From positions 78,902 to 142,901 of the forward strand of contig QHYH01000093.1 in assembly GCA_003223215.1 (NCBI GenBank): a stretch of 64,000 nt of DNA. Direction: 5' to 3'. Numbering within the stretch: the stretch's first letter is position 1; every line of letters starts with the position of its first letter. A model generated the notes under the pieces. It did not search any database, was not told the origin of the DNA, and was given only the letters and a program-made list of their open reading frames with translations. The translations under genes and the position numbers were made by a program. The stretch comes from Acidobacteriota bacterium (GTDB lineage: Bacteria > Acidobacteriota > Terriglobia > Acidiferrales > UBA7541). Of the stretch, positions 1 to 8,537 are shown one piece after another.

Positions 1-1555
1 GGCTATCGCTGTTGGAACAACCGGTGCCGTTGGTACACACGGTTCCCGCATGGATGACGTGGTCACTGGCAGCATGCTGCGTGAACACCGGGACAGCAGC
101 GTTACCGTCGACGCTTTCGGCCGCATAGACATTCCACTGTGCCCAGCAATCGTTGGTGCCGTCGGTGCAGGACGGCTGCATCGCGGCGACGTTGTTGGAG
201 TTGCCGGCGCGGTTCGCTCCGAGCCAGGTCACCACGACGTGCCCGTAGGCGTCGGCGGCGACCCAGGGGAACACGTTGGCTTTGCCCACGGTCGACCCGC
301 TGTTCACGCGCACGGGTGCGGTCCAAGTGTTTCCCAGATCCGAGGAGGAAGAGAGGAACACGTTCTGGTTGTCTGACCAGACCGCATAAACGTTGCCGAA
401 GTTATCAACCGCGAGGGCAGGGAAAATATTGTTGTTCCCGTTTGTTGCTCCCGGCGACCCTTGAGGACTGGTGAAGACCTTGTGGTCGGTAAATGTGAAA
501 GTAGCTGCGCCTTGGCCCGCATCCGTGGAAACCCCGACATAGACGGTGCGCTGCGGCCCGCTGTTCAGGTTCTCCGTAGCGTTGTCCGGAGCGGTGAACG
601 CGACGTAGAGGTTCCCCTTGCTGCGGCACGCGCTGTGTTCGACCTTGATCTGTGCCGCGGTGTTGGCGCTGTCGGTGGGCGCCAGGCTGCTCGCCGCAGG
701 CAGGGTTGCCGCATCAATGGCTTCGCCCAACCCAGCCATGTATGTCAGGCCGCCATTGTTGGAGCGCTGTACGTTGATGTTGAACGTGGCCAAGTCATGG
801 TACGCGACATAAACCGTGGATGTATCGCTCGCGGCGTCGTTCCACATGCGGTCGTCTCCGGGAATCAGCGCGGCAACGACATTGGGCGGGGTGAAAAACG
901 AGTCGCCGCGGTTTCGGGAGTTTGTCGCGGTGAACCCGGGCGCGAGCGTCAGGCTTGTCAGCGCGAGATTGGGAATCGCGGAGTTGTTGGGATCCGGCAG
1001 GTTGACGGCGATATCCGCATCGCCGCCACCGGGAGCTAGGCCCAGATTTGTGGCACTCCCGGTGTTATTGACGCAGCCGCCGCCACTCAGCCCAAAAATG
1101 CCGCAATTGTCTGGTTGCCCTTCGTATTTGAAGGGCAGCGTACCATTCGCGTTGGGCACGCCGTCGATTGATTGGCTCCAACGCCAGAGGTCAATACCGC
1201 CGGGCACGCCACGTATGGACTCCACATAAATCGTGCCCTGGGAATCGACGCGGTCGCCGGGTTCCACGCCTTTTACGATGAAAGCTAGAGGGCTCGAGCC
1301 TGTGGGAACCGGGGCTAATTGAGGCAGGCAAAGGCTTTGATTGGGGCTGAAGCCGTCCGTACCGGGCCCGACGAAGGCGGGAATCGCCTCAGCTCCCCCG
1401 CCCGCACCCGTTTGGCTGGGACAGGCGTGCTCGTTGGCAGGGTCAGGGTAGGAAGTCTGCGCGCTGACGGTGCGGCGGGTGTCCAGGGAGAATACGGACA
1501 TCAGAATAAGTAGCAATACTCCTTCGGTGAACAGCACAGGCAAGAGCTTGCGCAT
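1..1555 (-). CDS. Secreted Asp-box (BNR/sialidase-like) repeat protein, 3' end cut by window edge
   Basis: A frame read from an ATG at 1555 stays open to the left edge, about 518 codons with no stop, so the C-terminus lies outside the window. The N-terminus has two basic residues, a long hydrophobic stretch and a likely signal-peptidase site after VSAQ, so the product should be exported. Near residue 400 there is a clear Asp-box (S-S-D-L-G-N-T-W), and a weaker one (S-N-N-G-G-L-T-Y) lies further upstream, as in beta-propeller proteins of the sialidase/BNR group. Catalytic sialidase residues cannot be assigned, so enzymatic activity is not claimed. An upstream GGAGAA may serve as ribosome binding site. 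A sigma-70-like promoter and a structured leader precede it. Confidence 0.75.
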   Translation of the reverse strand, partial: MRKLLPVLFTEGVLLLILMSVFSLDTRRTVSAQTSYPDPANEHACPSQTGAGGGAEAIPAFVGPGTDGFSPNQSLCLPQLAPVPTGSSPLAFIVKGVEPGDRVDSQGTIYVESIRGVPGGIDLWRWSQSIDGVPNANGTLPFKYEGQPDNCGIFGLSGGGCVNNTGSATNLGLAPGGGDADIAVNLPDPNNSAIPNLALTSLTLAPGFTATNSRNRGDSFFTPPNVVAALIPGDDRMWNDAASDTSTVYVAYHDLATFNINVQRSNNGGLTYMAGLGEAIDAATLPAASSLAPTDSANTAAQIKVEHSACRSKGNLYVAFTAPDNATENLNSGPQRTVYVGVSTDAGQGAATFTFTDHKVFTSPQGSPGATNGNNNIFPALAVDNFGNVYAVWSDNQNVFLSSSSDLGNTWTAPVRVNSGSTVGKANVFPWVAADAYGHVVVTWLGANRAGNSNNVAAMQPSCTDGTNDCWAQWNVYAAESVDGNAAVPVFTQHAASDHVIHAGTVCTNGTGCSNSDS

Positions 1556-1637
1556 GGAGTTCTCCTTCGGACACAAATTCGTGCAGGGCTGAGGCCCCTC
1601 CGCGAGTCCTTGGCCTGCTCTCCCGGTCGGTTGGCGA

Positions 1638-1700
1638 AGCGGGTGGTCATTCACTGTTTCAAGGAGGCACGGACCCGAAGGCAGCTGTCGGCCACCCGCT
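1638..1700 (-). promoter_or_regulatory. Structured leader hairpin before the Asp-box gene
   Basis: Arms at 1638-1648 and 1690-1700 can pair over 11 bases with a single G-U pair, enclosing a loop of about 41 bases. The element would start roughly ten bases into the transcript predicted from the promoter at 1718-1746, and it sits in a leader of about 155 bases. I do not recognise it as a known riboswitch class. It may be a cis-regulatory RNA or simply a stabilising 5' hairpin. Confidence 0.4.
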
Positions 1701-1717
1701 CCTTGAGGCACGCGTCA

Positions 1718-1746
1718 GCTATAGTGCGAGAACCGGGTTTGGACAA
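1718..1746 (-). promoter_or_regulatory. Candidate sigma-70 promoter of the Asp-box gene
   Basis: On the minus strand TTGTCC and TATAGC are separated by exactly 17 bases, each matching four of six consensus positions. The predicted start near 1711 gives a leader of about 155 bases before the ATG at 1555. Confidence 0.4.
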
Positions 1747-1970
1747 TACGGTGGATACTCTAATCAAGGCAAGTGTAAAAACCTGAGGGACTCCGCCGGT
1801 GAACTTTTTTTTGGGGCTGCCAGTCGTGGCTTCCCTCGAGCAGCCGAACCTTGCCGATTCGGTGCTTCCTTGCCAACGCGGTCCTCATGGCGTAATTCTC
1901 CAAACCGGAGCGGGGTTCCGCACCCGTCACGGCGGCCTTCGCGTTGCTCGAAAACCATTGATCGACTGGC

Positions 1971-3227
1971 TTACTCGGGCAGGATCACCGGTTTTGCGCG
2001 CGGCAATGCTTCGAGCGTCGCTTTGTCCAGGTTTAGGTGCGCGGCGACAAGTTCCGGAGGCGTGTGCGAGAGCCACTCGGAAAGCGCCAGATCCTGGTAA
2101 TAGCTGCTCTTGAACATTTCCAGGAATTTCAGGTCGTGGCTGCCGGTGTTTTCGACGTAATGCGGCAGCGCCTTTTGTACGTAGCCCACGTCACCGGTTT
2201 CAAAGTCCATTGTTCGCGCGCGGCCTCCTGTGGCGAACACGGTCATGCGCCCCTTGCCGCTGATGAAGAATTGCCATTCGTCAGCATTGGGATGCCAGTG
2301 CAACTCGCGCAAACCACCGGGCTTCAGGGTGACCAGCGAGGCGGCGATATTCTGCGCGATCTTGAAATTGCTCGAGTCAATGATGCGCACCTCGCCGCCC
2401 TTTGTGCGCTTTGTAGGCGGTTGCTGCATGGTGCGAAAGGCAAAATCGATCGGCGAGGCTCCCAGTGCTCCCGCCGCCCTGCGCTGGTCCTCGGCAAGCG
2501 GTCCGGGGACTTCGGCTTGAAAAATGAACCGCTCCTTGTTGGGCATAACTTCCACGGCCGCCCGGGGCACTACAAAATTTCTCGAAACGATGTCCTGCGG
2601 CGTATGCGCCATCCAGTCGGACAGCAAAACCGTCTCATATTCCGAGAAGTTGCCATCGTCAAACACCAGCAGGAATTCCGTGCCGTCGGGCGGGAGCCCC
2701 TGGATGGAGTGCGGTATCCCCGGCGGGAAATACCAGAGATCCCCTTCCTTCACGTCGGTGACGAAACTCTTTCCGTCGGCATCGATACAAGTGATGCGCG
2801 CCGTCCCATATAGCATATAAGCCCACTCCGCGGCCGTGTGCCAATGCAATTCGCGGACGCCGCCAGCGGTGAGCCGCATGTTCACACCCGCGAGGGTTTT
2901 TGCAACCGCCAGCTCGCGCACGGTGACCTCGCGCGACCATCCGCCTTCATGCAGGCGTTTGTGCGCGATGGAGAAGGGATACTTGAAGGTTTGCACGCCG
3001 CCCGCATCGGTCGGTGGCGGGTTAACCGAATCCAGGTTTTCCTCATCTAGCGCCGGGTTTTTGGGGACCGGTTCGCTTCGGCTTCGCTCGCTCTTTGCTT
3101 TGCGTGCTGGATCCTGGCTTTGTCCCGCGGTATGGTTTGCGGCGAGCATCCCCGCTGCCAGAGCTGCCGAGCTGGCTCCCAAGAATCCACGCCGCGTCCA
3201 ACGCTCCTTTTCCGACTCGTCAAGCAT
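1971..3227 (-). CDS. oxdC: Bicupin oxalate decarboxylase, Tat-exported
   Basis: The 418-residue product resembles OxdC, the manganese enzyme that splits oxalate to formate and CO2. Residues 11-34 form a twin-arginine signal (TRRGFLG then a hydrophobic run). The first cupin has likely metal ligands H128, H130, E134 and H173; the second has H310, H312, E317 and H356. The lid segment reads F-S-E-Y-E-T, keeping the Ser-Glu pair of the decarboxylase lid (SENST in the Bacillus enzyme) and unlike the lid of the oxidase-type variant, so decarboxylation is favoured. The start at 3227 is chosen over one eight codons upstream because a GGGAGG lies just ahead of it and the Tat motif follows directly. It is monocistronic. 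Confidence 0.9.
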   Translation of the reverse strand: MLDESEKERWTRRGFLGASSAALAAGMLAANHTAGQSQDPARKAKSERSRSEPVPKNPALDEENLDSVNPPPTDAGGVQTFKYPFSIAHKRLHEGGWSREVTVRELAVAKTLAGVNMRLTAGGVRELHWHTAAEWAYMLYGTARITCIDADGKSFVTDVKEGDLWYFPPGIPHSIQGLPPDGTEFLLVFDDGNFSEYETVLLSDWMAHTPQDIVSRNFVVPRAAVEVMPNKERFIFQAEVPGPLAEDQRRAAGALGASPIDFAFRTMQQPPTKRTKGGEVRIIDSSNFKIAQNIAASLVTLKPGGLRELHWHPNADEWQFFISGKGRMTVFATGGRARTMDFETGDVGYVQKALPHYVENTGSHDLKFLEMFKSSYYQDLALSEWLSHTPPELVAAHLNLDKATLEALPRAKPVILPE

Positions 3228-3529
3228 GTATACTGCCTCCCTTGGTTTCACCCGGCTTTCTTCTGAATTGTCCGGTGCTCGATAACCTACCTTGATCGTT
3301 GCCGCGATACAACCCCAAGATTAAGCATGATGAAAGAGGGCCGCTCGCACACTCGTCAAGCATCCCGCCGCGGGCCTTCCATTTTTTGGAACGGTTCGAG
3401 TTCCTGGCCGATATAAAGGGCGGTCCTACCAGGTTCTCCCCAAGCAAAATCAGGGACCTGCCTGATTTCATTGCGTGTGTTTTCGGATTGTGCTTAGGAA
3501 TCATCTTGGCAGATTGGACGCTTATTCTT
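3228..3529. other. Intergenic region between divergent genes
   Basis: About 300 bases separate oxdC and the next plus-strand gene. Apart from the oxdC ribosome binding site at its left edge I see no convincing promoter pair, repeat or RNA gene here. Confidence 0.4.
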
Positions 3530-4057
3530 ATGAAAGTGCTGCTAGCCGATGATAGGCAGGGTCACCGGGATTCTTTGCGCAGACTCATCCAGCGGGATCC
3601 CGAGGTCCAGGTCAGCGGAATCGCCGAAGATGCCGAGAACGCTCCCGGCAGCGTGATAGCGCGCGAGTTGCGGCGTACTTTGGATGGCTGCCCTGTCTGC
3701 GACGGCGGGTATCGCGACCATTCCTTCGTGATTCTCGCTACCGTGGCCATCGAGGCACAATGGCAAAGCGCGCTGCACGTGAAGCAATACTACGATTTTC
3801 TTGACGAACGCCGCTGGCAGGAACTTCTCCGCCTGCGGGAGTGGAATGACGCGGCAGATACGCTCATCGGCTTTGCGTTTCGCTGCGCCGGGGGACGCGT
3901 CGGAATCGTCACCATGCTTAGTCCGGCCAGGCCCGGTTTGCCTGACACTCCATTGCATTACGTGATCCTCCCCGAGGAGGAAGGGAACAGCCTGCAAGCG
4001 CTCATTCCACCCGAAAAGTGGCATCCCTTGCGGTCAACGTCTGCCGCCCCACCGTAG
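3530..4057 (+). CDS. Chimeric ORF: receiver-domain N-terminus joined to an unknown domain
   Basis: The 175-residue product starts like a response-regulator receiver domain (M-K-V-L-L-A-D-D, then a helix resembling RDSLRRLI and the 'V-S-G-I-A-E-D' strand). After about residue 38 the receiver fold is lost: there is no phosphoacceptor Asp strand and no conserved Lys. The remaining 135 residues contain a CPVC pair and are not recognised. Upstream codons stay open but lack family similarity, so the ATG at 3530 is preferred. It may be a relic of a regulator gene fused by deletion to another reading frame, or a small protein of unknown role. A functional response regulator is unlikely. Confidence 0.45.
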   Translation: MKVLLADDRQGHRDSLRRLIQRDPEVQVSGIAEDAENAPGSVIARELRRTLDGCPVCDGGYRDHSFVILATVAIEAQWQSALHVKQYYDFLDERRWQELLRLREWNDAADTLIGFAFRCAGGRVGIVTMLSPARPGLPDTPLHYVILPEEEGNSLQALIPPEKWHPLRSTSAAPP

Positions 4058-4081
4058 GCTATACTGCTCCGGGAGGGGTGC

Positions 4082-4371
4082 TTGCCGCTTCACACGTTTG
4101 TTCATTTCGAGCCGGTGCCCGGAAAAGAGGACCTGCTTCGCGAAGAGTTAAGGCTGCTCTTGGCGCCGACACGTGCGGAGCCTGGCTGCATCCGCATTCA
4201 CCTCTACGAAGCGCTCGGTGGGCCGCTGGTCTTTTACATTCACTCCGAGTGGGTAGACGAAGGGCGTTCGATGGCCACCCCAAATTGCCGCACATGACGC
4301 GCTTTCTCGGTCTCGTGGGAGAGCTTACCACCCATCCGGTGAAAGGCATTCGCACCAAGCAGATCGGCTAA
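4082..4371 (+). pseudogene. Antibiotic-biosynthesis-monooxygenase (ABM) domain gene with a frameshift
   Basis: Translation from a TTG at 4082, preceded by GGGAGGGG, gives a short dimeric alpha/beta-barrel protein of the ABM/YgiN type (F-V-H-F-E-P-V-P-G-K, then E-P-G-C-I-R-I-H-L-Y-E). The frame breaks near 4262, in a GGG run, and ends after 71 residues. The family's C-terminal half continues at once in another frame to a stop at 4371 (P-H-M-T-R-F-L-G-L-V, then H-P-V-K-G-I-R-T-K). One missing base explains the break. It is either a recent pseudogene or an assembly error; a TATACT hexamer just upstream suggests it had its own promoter. Confidence 0.7.
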
Positions 4372-4438
4372 CACCATTCCGAGGCGAATGCTCGCATAGC
4401 CACGCGGCGCGCCGTGCTGGAGCTCGTTTCCGGCGAGC

Positions 4439-4990
4439 TTAAGCCGCCGATCCGCCGGCCTTGGCCGCGCGCATTTGCTTCACCATTTCTTGGAATTGCC
4501 GCGTCAAATGCGGCACGATTCCCAGCTGCCGCTCGACGAGCATCAACTGCGCGCGATGATGCATTTCGTGTTCTTTCGCGGACAACAGCTTTTCAAAGCG
4601 CGTCTTCATGCTCTTCCCATCGGGTTCGGTCACGTTTTCGGCCAGGAATTCCGGAGTCAGCGTCTCTAACCACGCCGAGAACTGCTCACCTTCCGTTCGC
4701 AGCAGCTCCAGGATCTCTGCCTTCGTTCTTGGCCTAGCCTCCTCGGCGTTGAACTTGTCCATCATTCCAAAGAAATCATAGCCCACAAGCGTGGACAGGC
4801 GCTTCTTGCGGACCTCTTCCCAGATTCGCGTGGAAATCGCCACGTGCGTCAGCATCCGCGCCACGCTCCGCACTTCGGGTGCGGACACGAAACTGTATTT
4901 GTCCTCTGGAATATCCTGTGCCACCTGGATGGTGTTTTTGCGCACGGTGCGAAACCCGTTTGCCAATTCTTTTCCGCCGTAAATACTCAT
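4439..4990 (-). CDS. DinB-like four-helix protein
   Basis: The 183-residue product fits the DinB/YfiT superfamily of metal-binding four-helix bundles, whose members include thiol-dependent transferases and many proteins of unknown role. The usual three-histidine metal site can be placed at H49 (M-L-T-H-V), H141 and H145 (K-E-H-E-M-H-H-R-A-Q-L). No signal peptide or membrane segment is visible, so it should be cytoplasmic. The substrate cannot be named. It ends converging with the broken ABM gene and appears monocistronic. Confidence 0.75.
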   Translation of the reverse strand: MSIYGGKELANGFRTVRKNTIQVAQDIPEDKYSFVSAPEVRSVARMLTHVAISTRIWEEVRKKRLSTLVGYDFFGMMDKFNAEEARPRTKAEILELLRTEGEQFSAWLETLTPEFLAENVTEPDGKSMKTRFEKLLSAKEHEMHHRAQLMLVERQLGIVPHLTRQFQEMVKQMRAAKAGGSAA

Positions 4991-5095
4991 GGAGACACCT
5001 CGCTAATGAAATCTGTCTGCTTGGGGCCGCGTAAACTGCTTACTTCGATGCGGCGTCCTTGTCCTCGGTCACGCCCCGCGAGGTGGGCTTTTCGG

Positions 5096-6001
5096 CTAGC
5101 CTTCCTCGCCGCTGTGGACCTCGCCCGACCGGCCGCCCACTATCTGACTATATGCCGCCCGGCGCGTCAGTCCGCGTTCCTTGGCCGCCAGCTTGAGGGC
5201 CTCTTTGCGATCCAGTTTGGCCTGGTGCATCAGTTCTTCGACGCGCGCGGCAAGCGACTGCGCCGAGTCGCTTTGTGCGCGCCCCTCGGCCGCCTCCGGG
5301 GGGCCGACAAGGAGGGTAATCTCGCCGCGGGCCGGGCGTTCTTCGAGCGCGGCGGCAATCTCAGAGAGCTTGCCGCGCACGAATTCTTCGTGGAGCTTGG
5401 TCACTTCGCGCGCCAGGCACGCCTGCCGGTCACCCAGAGTCTCCAGCGCCTCCGCCACGCATTCGGCGACGCGGTGCGGCGCTTCGTACAGGATGATGGT
5501 GCGCTCCTCGATGCGCAGCCGTTCGAGGGCGCGTCGCCGCTCCCCGCTTCGCGCAGGCAAAAATCCCACGAAAAGAAATTCCTCGCTGGGCATCCCGGAA
5601 GCGGAGAGGGAAGCGAGCAGCGCGGACGGCCCTGGAATCGGCACCACGAGGATGTGGTGCCGCAGACAAAGGGAGACCAGCCGGTGTCCCGGGTCGGATA
5701 CCAGCGGCATTCCCGCGTCACTCACCAGCGCGATTTTCGCGCCTTGCTCCATGGCCACCACCAGTTCCGGCGCGCGCGTCAGTTCGTTGTGCTCGTGGTA
5801 GCTGACCAACGGCTTGCGAATGCCGTAGTGCGTGAGCAGCTTCTGCGTGTGGCGCGTGTCTTCGCACGCGATCTGATCGGCTTCTTTGAGGATGCGCAGA
5901 GCGCGCAGCGTGATGTCCTCCAGGTTGCCGATCGGCGTCCCCACAAGGTACAAACAGCCCGCGGGAGTCTGTGGCTCTCGGGCCGGATCGTTGGCGGTCA
6001 T
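5096..6001 (-). CDS. rsmI: 16S rRNA 2'-O-ribose C1402 methyltransferase
   Basis: The 301-residue protein carries the tetrapyrrole-methylase fold signatures of RsmI: Y-L-V-G-T-P-I-G-N-L-E-D at about residues 18-29, C-E-D-T-R-H-T-Q-K-L-L, and S-D-A-G-M-P-L-V-S-D-P-G. RsmI uses S-adenosylmethionine to methylate the ribose of C1402 in the decoding centre. The ATG at 6001 is preferred over one 32 codons upstream because the family begins close to the glycine-rich motif and a TAGACT hexamer lies seven bases before this ATG with no Shine-Dalgarno sequence, suggesting a leaderless transcript. Confidence 0.93.
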   Translation of the reverse strand: MTANDPAREPQTPAGCLYLVGTPIGNLEDITLRALRILKEADQIACEDTRHTQKLLTHYGIRKPLVSYHEHNELTRAPELVVAMEQGAKIALVSDAGMPLVSDPGHRLVSLCLRHHILVVPIPGPSALLASLSASGMPSEEFLFVGFLPARSGERRRALERLRIEERTIILYEAPHRVAECVAEALETLGDRQACLAREVTKLHEEFVRGKLSEIAAALEERPARGEITLLVGPPEAAEGRAQSDSAQSLAARVEELMHQAKLDRKEALKLAAKERGLTRRAAYSQIVGGRSGEVHSGEEG

Positions 6002-6008
6002 GGCGACC

Positions 6009-6014
6009 AGTCTA
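6009..6014 (-). promoter_or_regulatory. -10-like hexamer of a possible leaderless rsmI transcript
   Basis: TAGACT on the minus strand ends seven bases before the rsmI ATG. No convincing -35 box is seen. The same arrangement recurs at pxpB, tsaB, lolA and gspF. Confidence 0.35.
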
Positions 6015-6138
6015 GCATGCGCGGGAGTGCTCGAGCGCCGGCGGCAGGGAGATCGCTGTACAAAAACGCCGCCGCGTCGCGGCAGGCTCTGTAGCAATGC
6101 TATACTTCATTTTTTGTAGTGCTTGAGGAGGAGCGTCT

Positions 6139-6441
6139 GTGCCCCTGTACGAGTACAAGTGCCTGAAGTGCGGCCGGAGAACGGAGAAAATTGAAAATGT
6201 TGACGGCCCGCATTTGCGGAAATGCCCGCACTGCGGCGGCAAAGCGGAACCGATGATATCGGCGCCGGCGATTCAATTCAAGGGTGCGGGATGGTACGTG
6301 ACCGACTATGCGAACAAAACCGGCGGCGGCGAAGCGGATAAGCCGGCCTCGGGAGCCGCGGAAACGGCGGGCAAAGGCGCGGAAGCGAAAGAAACGGGTT
6401 CTAAGGACGCAAAAGAAAAAAAATCCGCGAAGAAAAAGTAG
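6139..6441 (+). CDS. FmdB-type zinc-ribbon protein
   Basis: This 100-residue protein opens with M-P-L-Y-E-Y-K-C-L-K-C-G and has a second pair C-P-H-C-G, forming the four-cysteine zinc ribbon of the FmdB/CxxC regulatory family. The last 40 residues are a low-complexity Lys/Glu/Ala tail of the kind often seen in this family. The start is a GTG at 6139 behind GAGGAGGAG. The gene sits 18 bases before galU and is probably cotranscribed with it. Its precise role is unknown; DNA or protein binding is inferred from the ribbon only. Confidence 0.85.
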   Translation: MPLYEYKCLKCGRRTEKIENVDGPHLRKCPHCGGKAEPMISAPAIQFKGAGWYVTDYANKTGGGEADKPASGAAETAGKGAEAKETGSKDAKEKKSAKKK

Positions 6442-6459
6442 ATCGCGCGAGGAGCCGGA

Positions 6460-7374
6460 ATGGCCGAAACAACGCAGGGAAAGGGCGCCGCGGGACGCAA
6501 GCTGCGCAAAGCGGTTTTGCCGGCTGCCGGGCTAGGCACGCGATTTTTGCCCGCGACCAAAGCACAGCCCAAGGAAATGCTTGCCGTCGTCGATAAGCCG
6601 CAGATTCAATACGTCGTGGAAGAATGCGCGGTTTCCGGCATTGAGCACATCATTATCGTTACGGGCAAAGGGAAAAATTCGATCGAGGATCACTTTGACT
6701 CCTCACCGACGCTCGAGCGCTTCCTGGAAGAAAGAGGAAAAAAGGAACAGGCGGCGATGGTGCGGAAGATCAGCGACATGGTGCAGGTGAGTTACACGCG
6801 CCAGAAAGAGCCGCTCGGCTTGGGACACGCGGTGCTGGTAGCAAAGGATCTTGTGGGTGACGAGCCCTTCGCGGTTCTCTTGGGTGACGTGCTGATCCCC
6901 GGTCCCAATCCGGCCACCAAGCAACTCATGGAGGTGTATTCCGCGACGGGTGTAGGGGCCATCGCGGTCGAAGAAGTGCCCAAGGAGAGAACGCATCTCT
7001 ATGGGGTTATCGATGGCGAGCCGGCGCCGCAGCCGCCCTTTGGGGCGCGGCTGTTGCGAATTCGTGATGTGGTGGAAAAGCCGAAGCCAGAGAAAGCTCC
7101 ATCCAATCTGGCGATCACCGGCCGCTACGTTTTGCCGCCACAGATTTTTGATTGCCTGGCGCGCACTAAGCCCGGCGCAGGTAACGAGATCCAGTTGACC
7201 GACGCGCTGCGCATCCTGGCGCAGGAAGATGGTTTGTGGGCGTACATTTATGACGGTGCGTCTTACGATGCCGGCGACAAATTGGGATTCTTGAAAGCGA
7301 CAGTGGAAATCGCACTGCAGAACCGGGAGTTTGGCGGGGAGTTTCGCGAGTACCTGAAGGGTCTAAACTTGTAG
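6460..7374 (+). CDS. galU: UTP-glucose-1-phosphate uridylyltransferase
   Basis: The 304-residue enzyme has the nucleotidyltransferase signature G-L-G-T-R-F-L-P at residues 24-31, followed by K35 and the P-K-E-M-L segment, and the GalU-typical E-K-P-K-P-E motif in the middle. It makes UDP-glucose from UTP and glucose-1-phosphate for envelope polysaccharides and glycolipids. The length is normal for bacterial GalU. It starts behind GAGGAG and is followed after two bases by tsaD, so the FmdB-like gene, galU and tsaD probably form one transcription unit. Confidence 0.95.
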   Translation: MAETTQGKGAAGRKLRKAVLPAAGLGTRFLPATKAQPKEMLAVVDKPQIQYVVEECAVSGIEHIIIVTGKGKNSIEDHFDSSPTLERFLEERGKKEQAAMVRKISDMVQVSYTRQKEPLGLGHAVLVAKDLVGDEPFAVLLGDVLIPGPNPATKQLMEVYSATGVGAIAVEEVPKERTHLYGVIDGEPAPQPPFGARLLRIRDVVEKPKPEKAPSNLAITGRYVLPPQIFDCLARTKPGAGNEIQLTDALRILAQEDGLWAYIYDGASYDAGDKLGFLKATVEIALQNREFGGEFREYLKGLNL

Positions 7375-7376
7375 TC

Positions 7377-8510
7377 GTGGAAGCGAACACGCGCATTTTG
7401 GGCATCGAATCCTCCTGCGACGAGACCGCCGCGGCTGTGGTTGTCGACGGGCGTGAAATTCTGTCCAGTATCGTGGCGTCGCAACTCGACGTGCACCGCA
7501 AATATGGCGGCGTCGTGCCGGAACTGGCTTCCCGCGAGCATTTGCGGCAAATCGTGCCGGTGGTCCGCGAAGCGCTCGGGCAAGCGCGCCTGAAGCTGCA
7601 AGAAGTGGACGCCATCGGCGTGACACAAGGACCGGGCCTGGTCGGCGCGCTGCTTGTGGGAATTACCTACGGGAAGACCCTGGCACAATCACTGGGAAAG
7701 CCGCTCGTGCCGGTCAACCATCTGGAGGGCCACGTCCACGCCGTTTTTCTTGAAGCGCACAAAGCGCGGCGCATTCCCAAATTGCCTGCCGTGTGCCTGA
7801 TTGTTTCCGGAGGCCACACGCTTCTTTGCGAAGTGAACGCCGAAGACCCCGGTGTTCCGGTGGCGGGCGCGCTTTTTCGCTACCGCAGGCTCGGACAAAC
7901 GCGCGACGACGCGGCGGGCGAAGCTTATGACAAAGTCGCGAAGTTGCTGGCGCTTGGCTACCCGGGAGGGCCCATTCTTGACCGGCTGGCGGCTGCCGCC
8001 GAGATAGCCTCCCCGCCGGTGAAGTTCGGCCCGACAAAGACCCGTGGCAACCCGCTCGACTTCAGCTTCAGTGGCCTGAAAACCGCAGTGCTCTATCATT
8101 TACGCGAACATGCGGAATACTCCGGCGAGATTCGCAAGCGAGAAGAAGCCCTGGCGCGCGGCGAACGAAAATTCGACCAGTTGCTCCCGCTTTGCAGCAA
8201 AACCACGCTTGGGCTTGTGCGGGAATTTCAAAATGCGGTGGTTCGCGATCTGGTGGACCGCACCATGGCCGCCGCAGAGAAACTCGGGGTTGCGACGGTT
8301 TTGGTGTCTGGCGGCGTGGCCGCCAACAGCCAGTTGCGCACGACATTCGAGGAACGCGCGCGGCCTGTCGGTATCGAGGTGTTCTTTCCCAGCCGAGCGC
8401 TCTCTACGGATAACGCCGCCATGATCGCGGCGGCCGCGTATGCGCGATTTCGGGCGGGCAGGCTTGCGGATGTCACCCTGAATGCTGACCCAAGCCTCGC
8501 GCTCGCCTAG
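7377..8510 (+). CDS. tsaD: tRNA N6-threonylcarbamoyladenosine transferase subunit
   Basis: The 377-residue product is TsaD (Kae1/YgjD), which transfers the threonylcarbamoyl group to A37 of ANN-decoding tRNAs together with TsaB and TsaE. Visible signatures are G-I-E-S-S-C-D-E-T near the start, the metal-binding histidines H115 and H119 in N-H-L-E-G-H, and the glycine-rich V-S-G-G-V-A-A-N-S near the C-terminus. The GTG at 7377 follows the galU stop by two bases, consistent with translational coupling. An internal stretch around residues 240-275 is somewhat longer than in Escherichia coli TsaD. tsaB lies about 5 kb downstream in the window. Confidence 0.95.
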   Translation: MEANTRILGIESSCDETAAAVVVDGREILSSIVASQLDVHRKYGGVVPELASREHLRQIVPVVREALGQARLKLQEVDAIGVTQGPGLVGALLVGITYGKTLAQSLGKPLVPVNHLEGHVHAVFLEAHKARRIPKLPAVCLIVSGGHTLLCEVNAEDPGVPVAGALFRYRRLGQTRDDAAGEAYDKVAKLLALGYPGGPILDRLAAAAEIASPPVKFGPTKTRGNPLDFSFSGLKTAVLYHLREHAEYSGEIRKREEALARGERKFDQLLPLCSKTTLGLVREFQNAVVRDLVDRTMAAAEKLGVATVLVSGGVAANSQLRTTFEERARPVGIEVFFPSRALSTDNAAMIAAAAYARFRAGRLADVTLNADPSLALA

Positions 8511-8537
8511 GAAAATGGAACGCGAGGAGAATCATTC

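Larger units (their letters stand above)
1556..1970. other. Intergenic region holding the leader of the Asp-box gene
   Basis: This 415-base gap holds no convincing gene. Its left part is the leader of the minus-strand Asp-box gene, with a long-range hairpin and a candidate promoter listed separately. The right part, downstream of the oxalate decarboxylase gene, shows no clear terminator for that gene. Confidence 0.5.

Noticed and set aside
4844..6094. Plus-strand frame of 416 codons across rsmI
   Set aside because: It runs antisense to rsmI and the DinB-like gene and has no similarity to known proteins.
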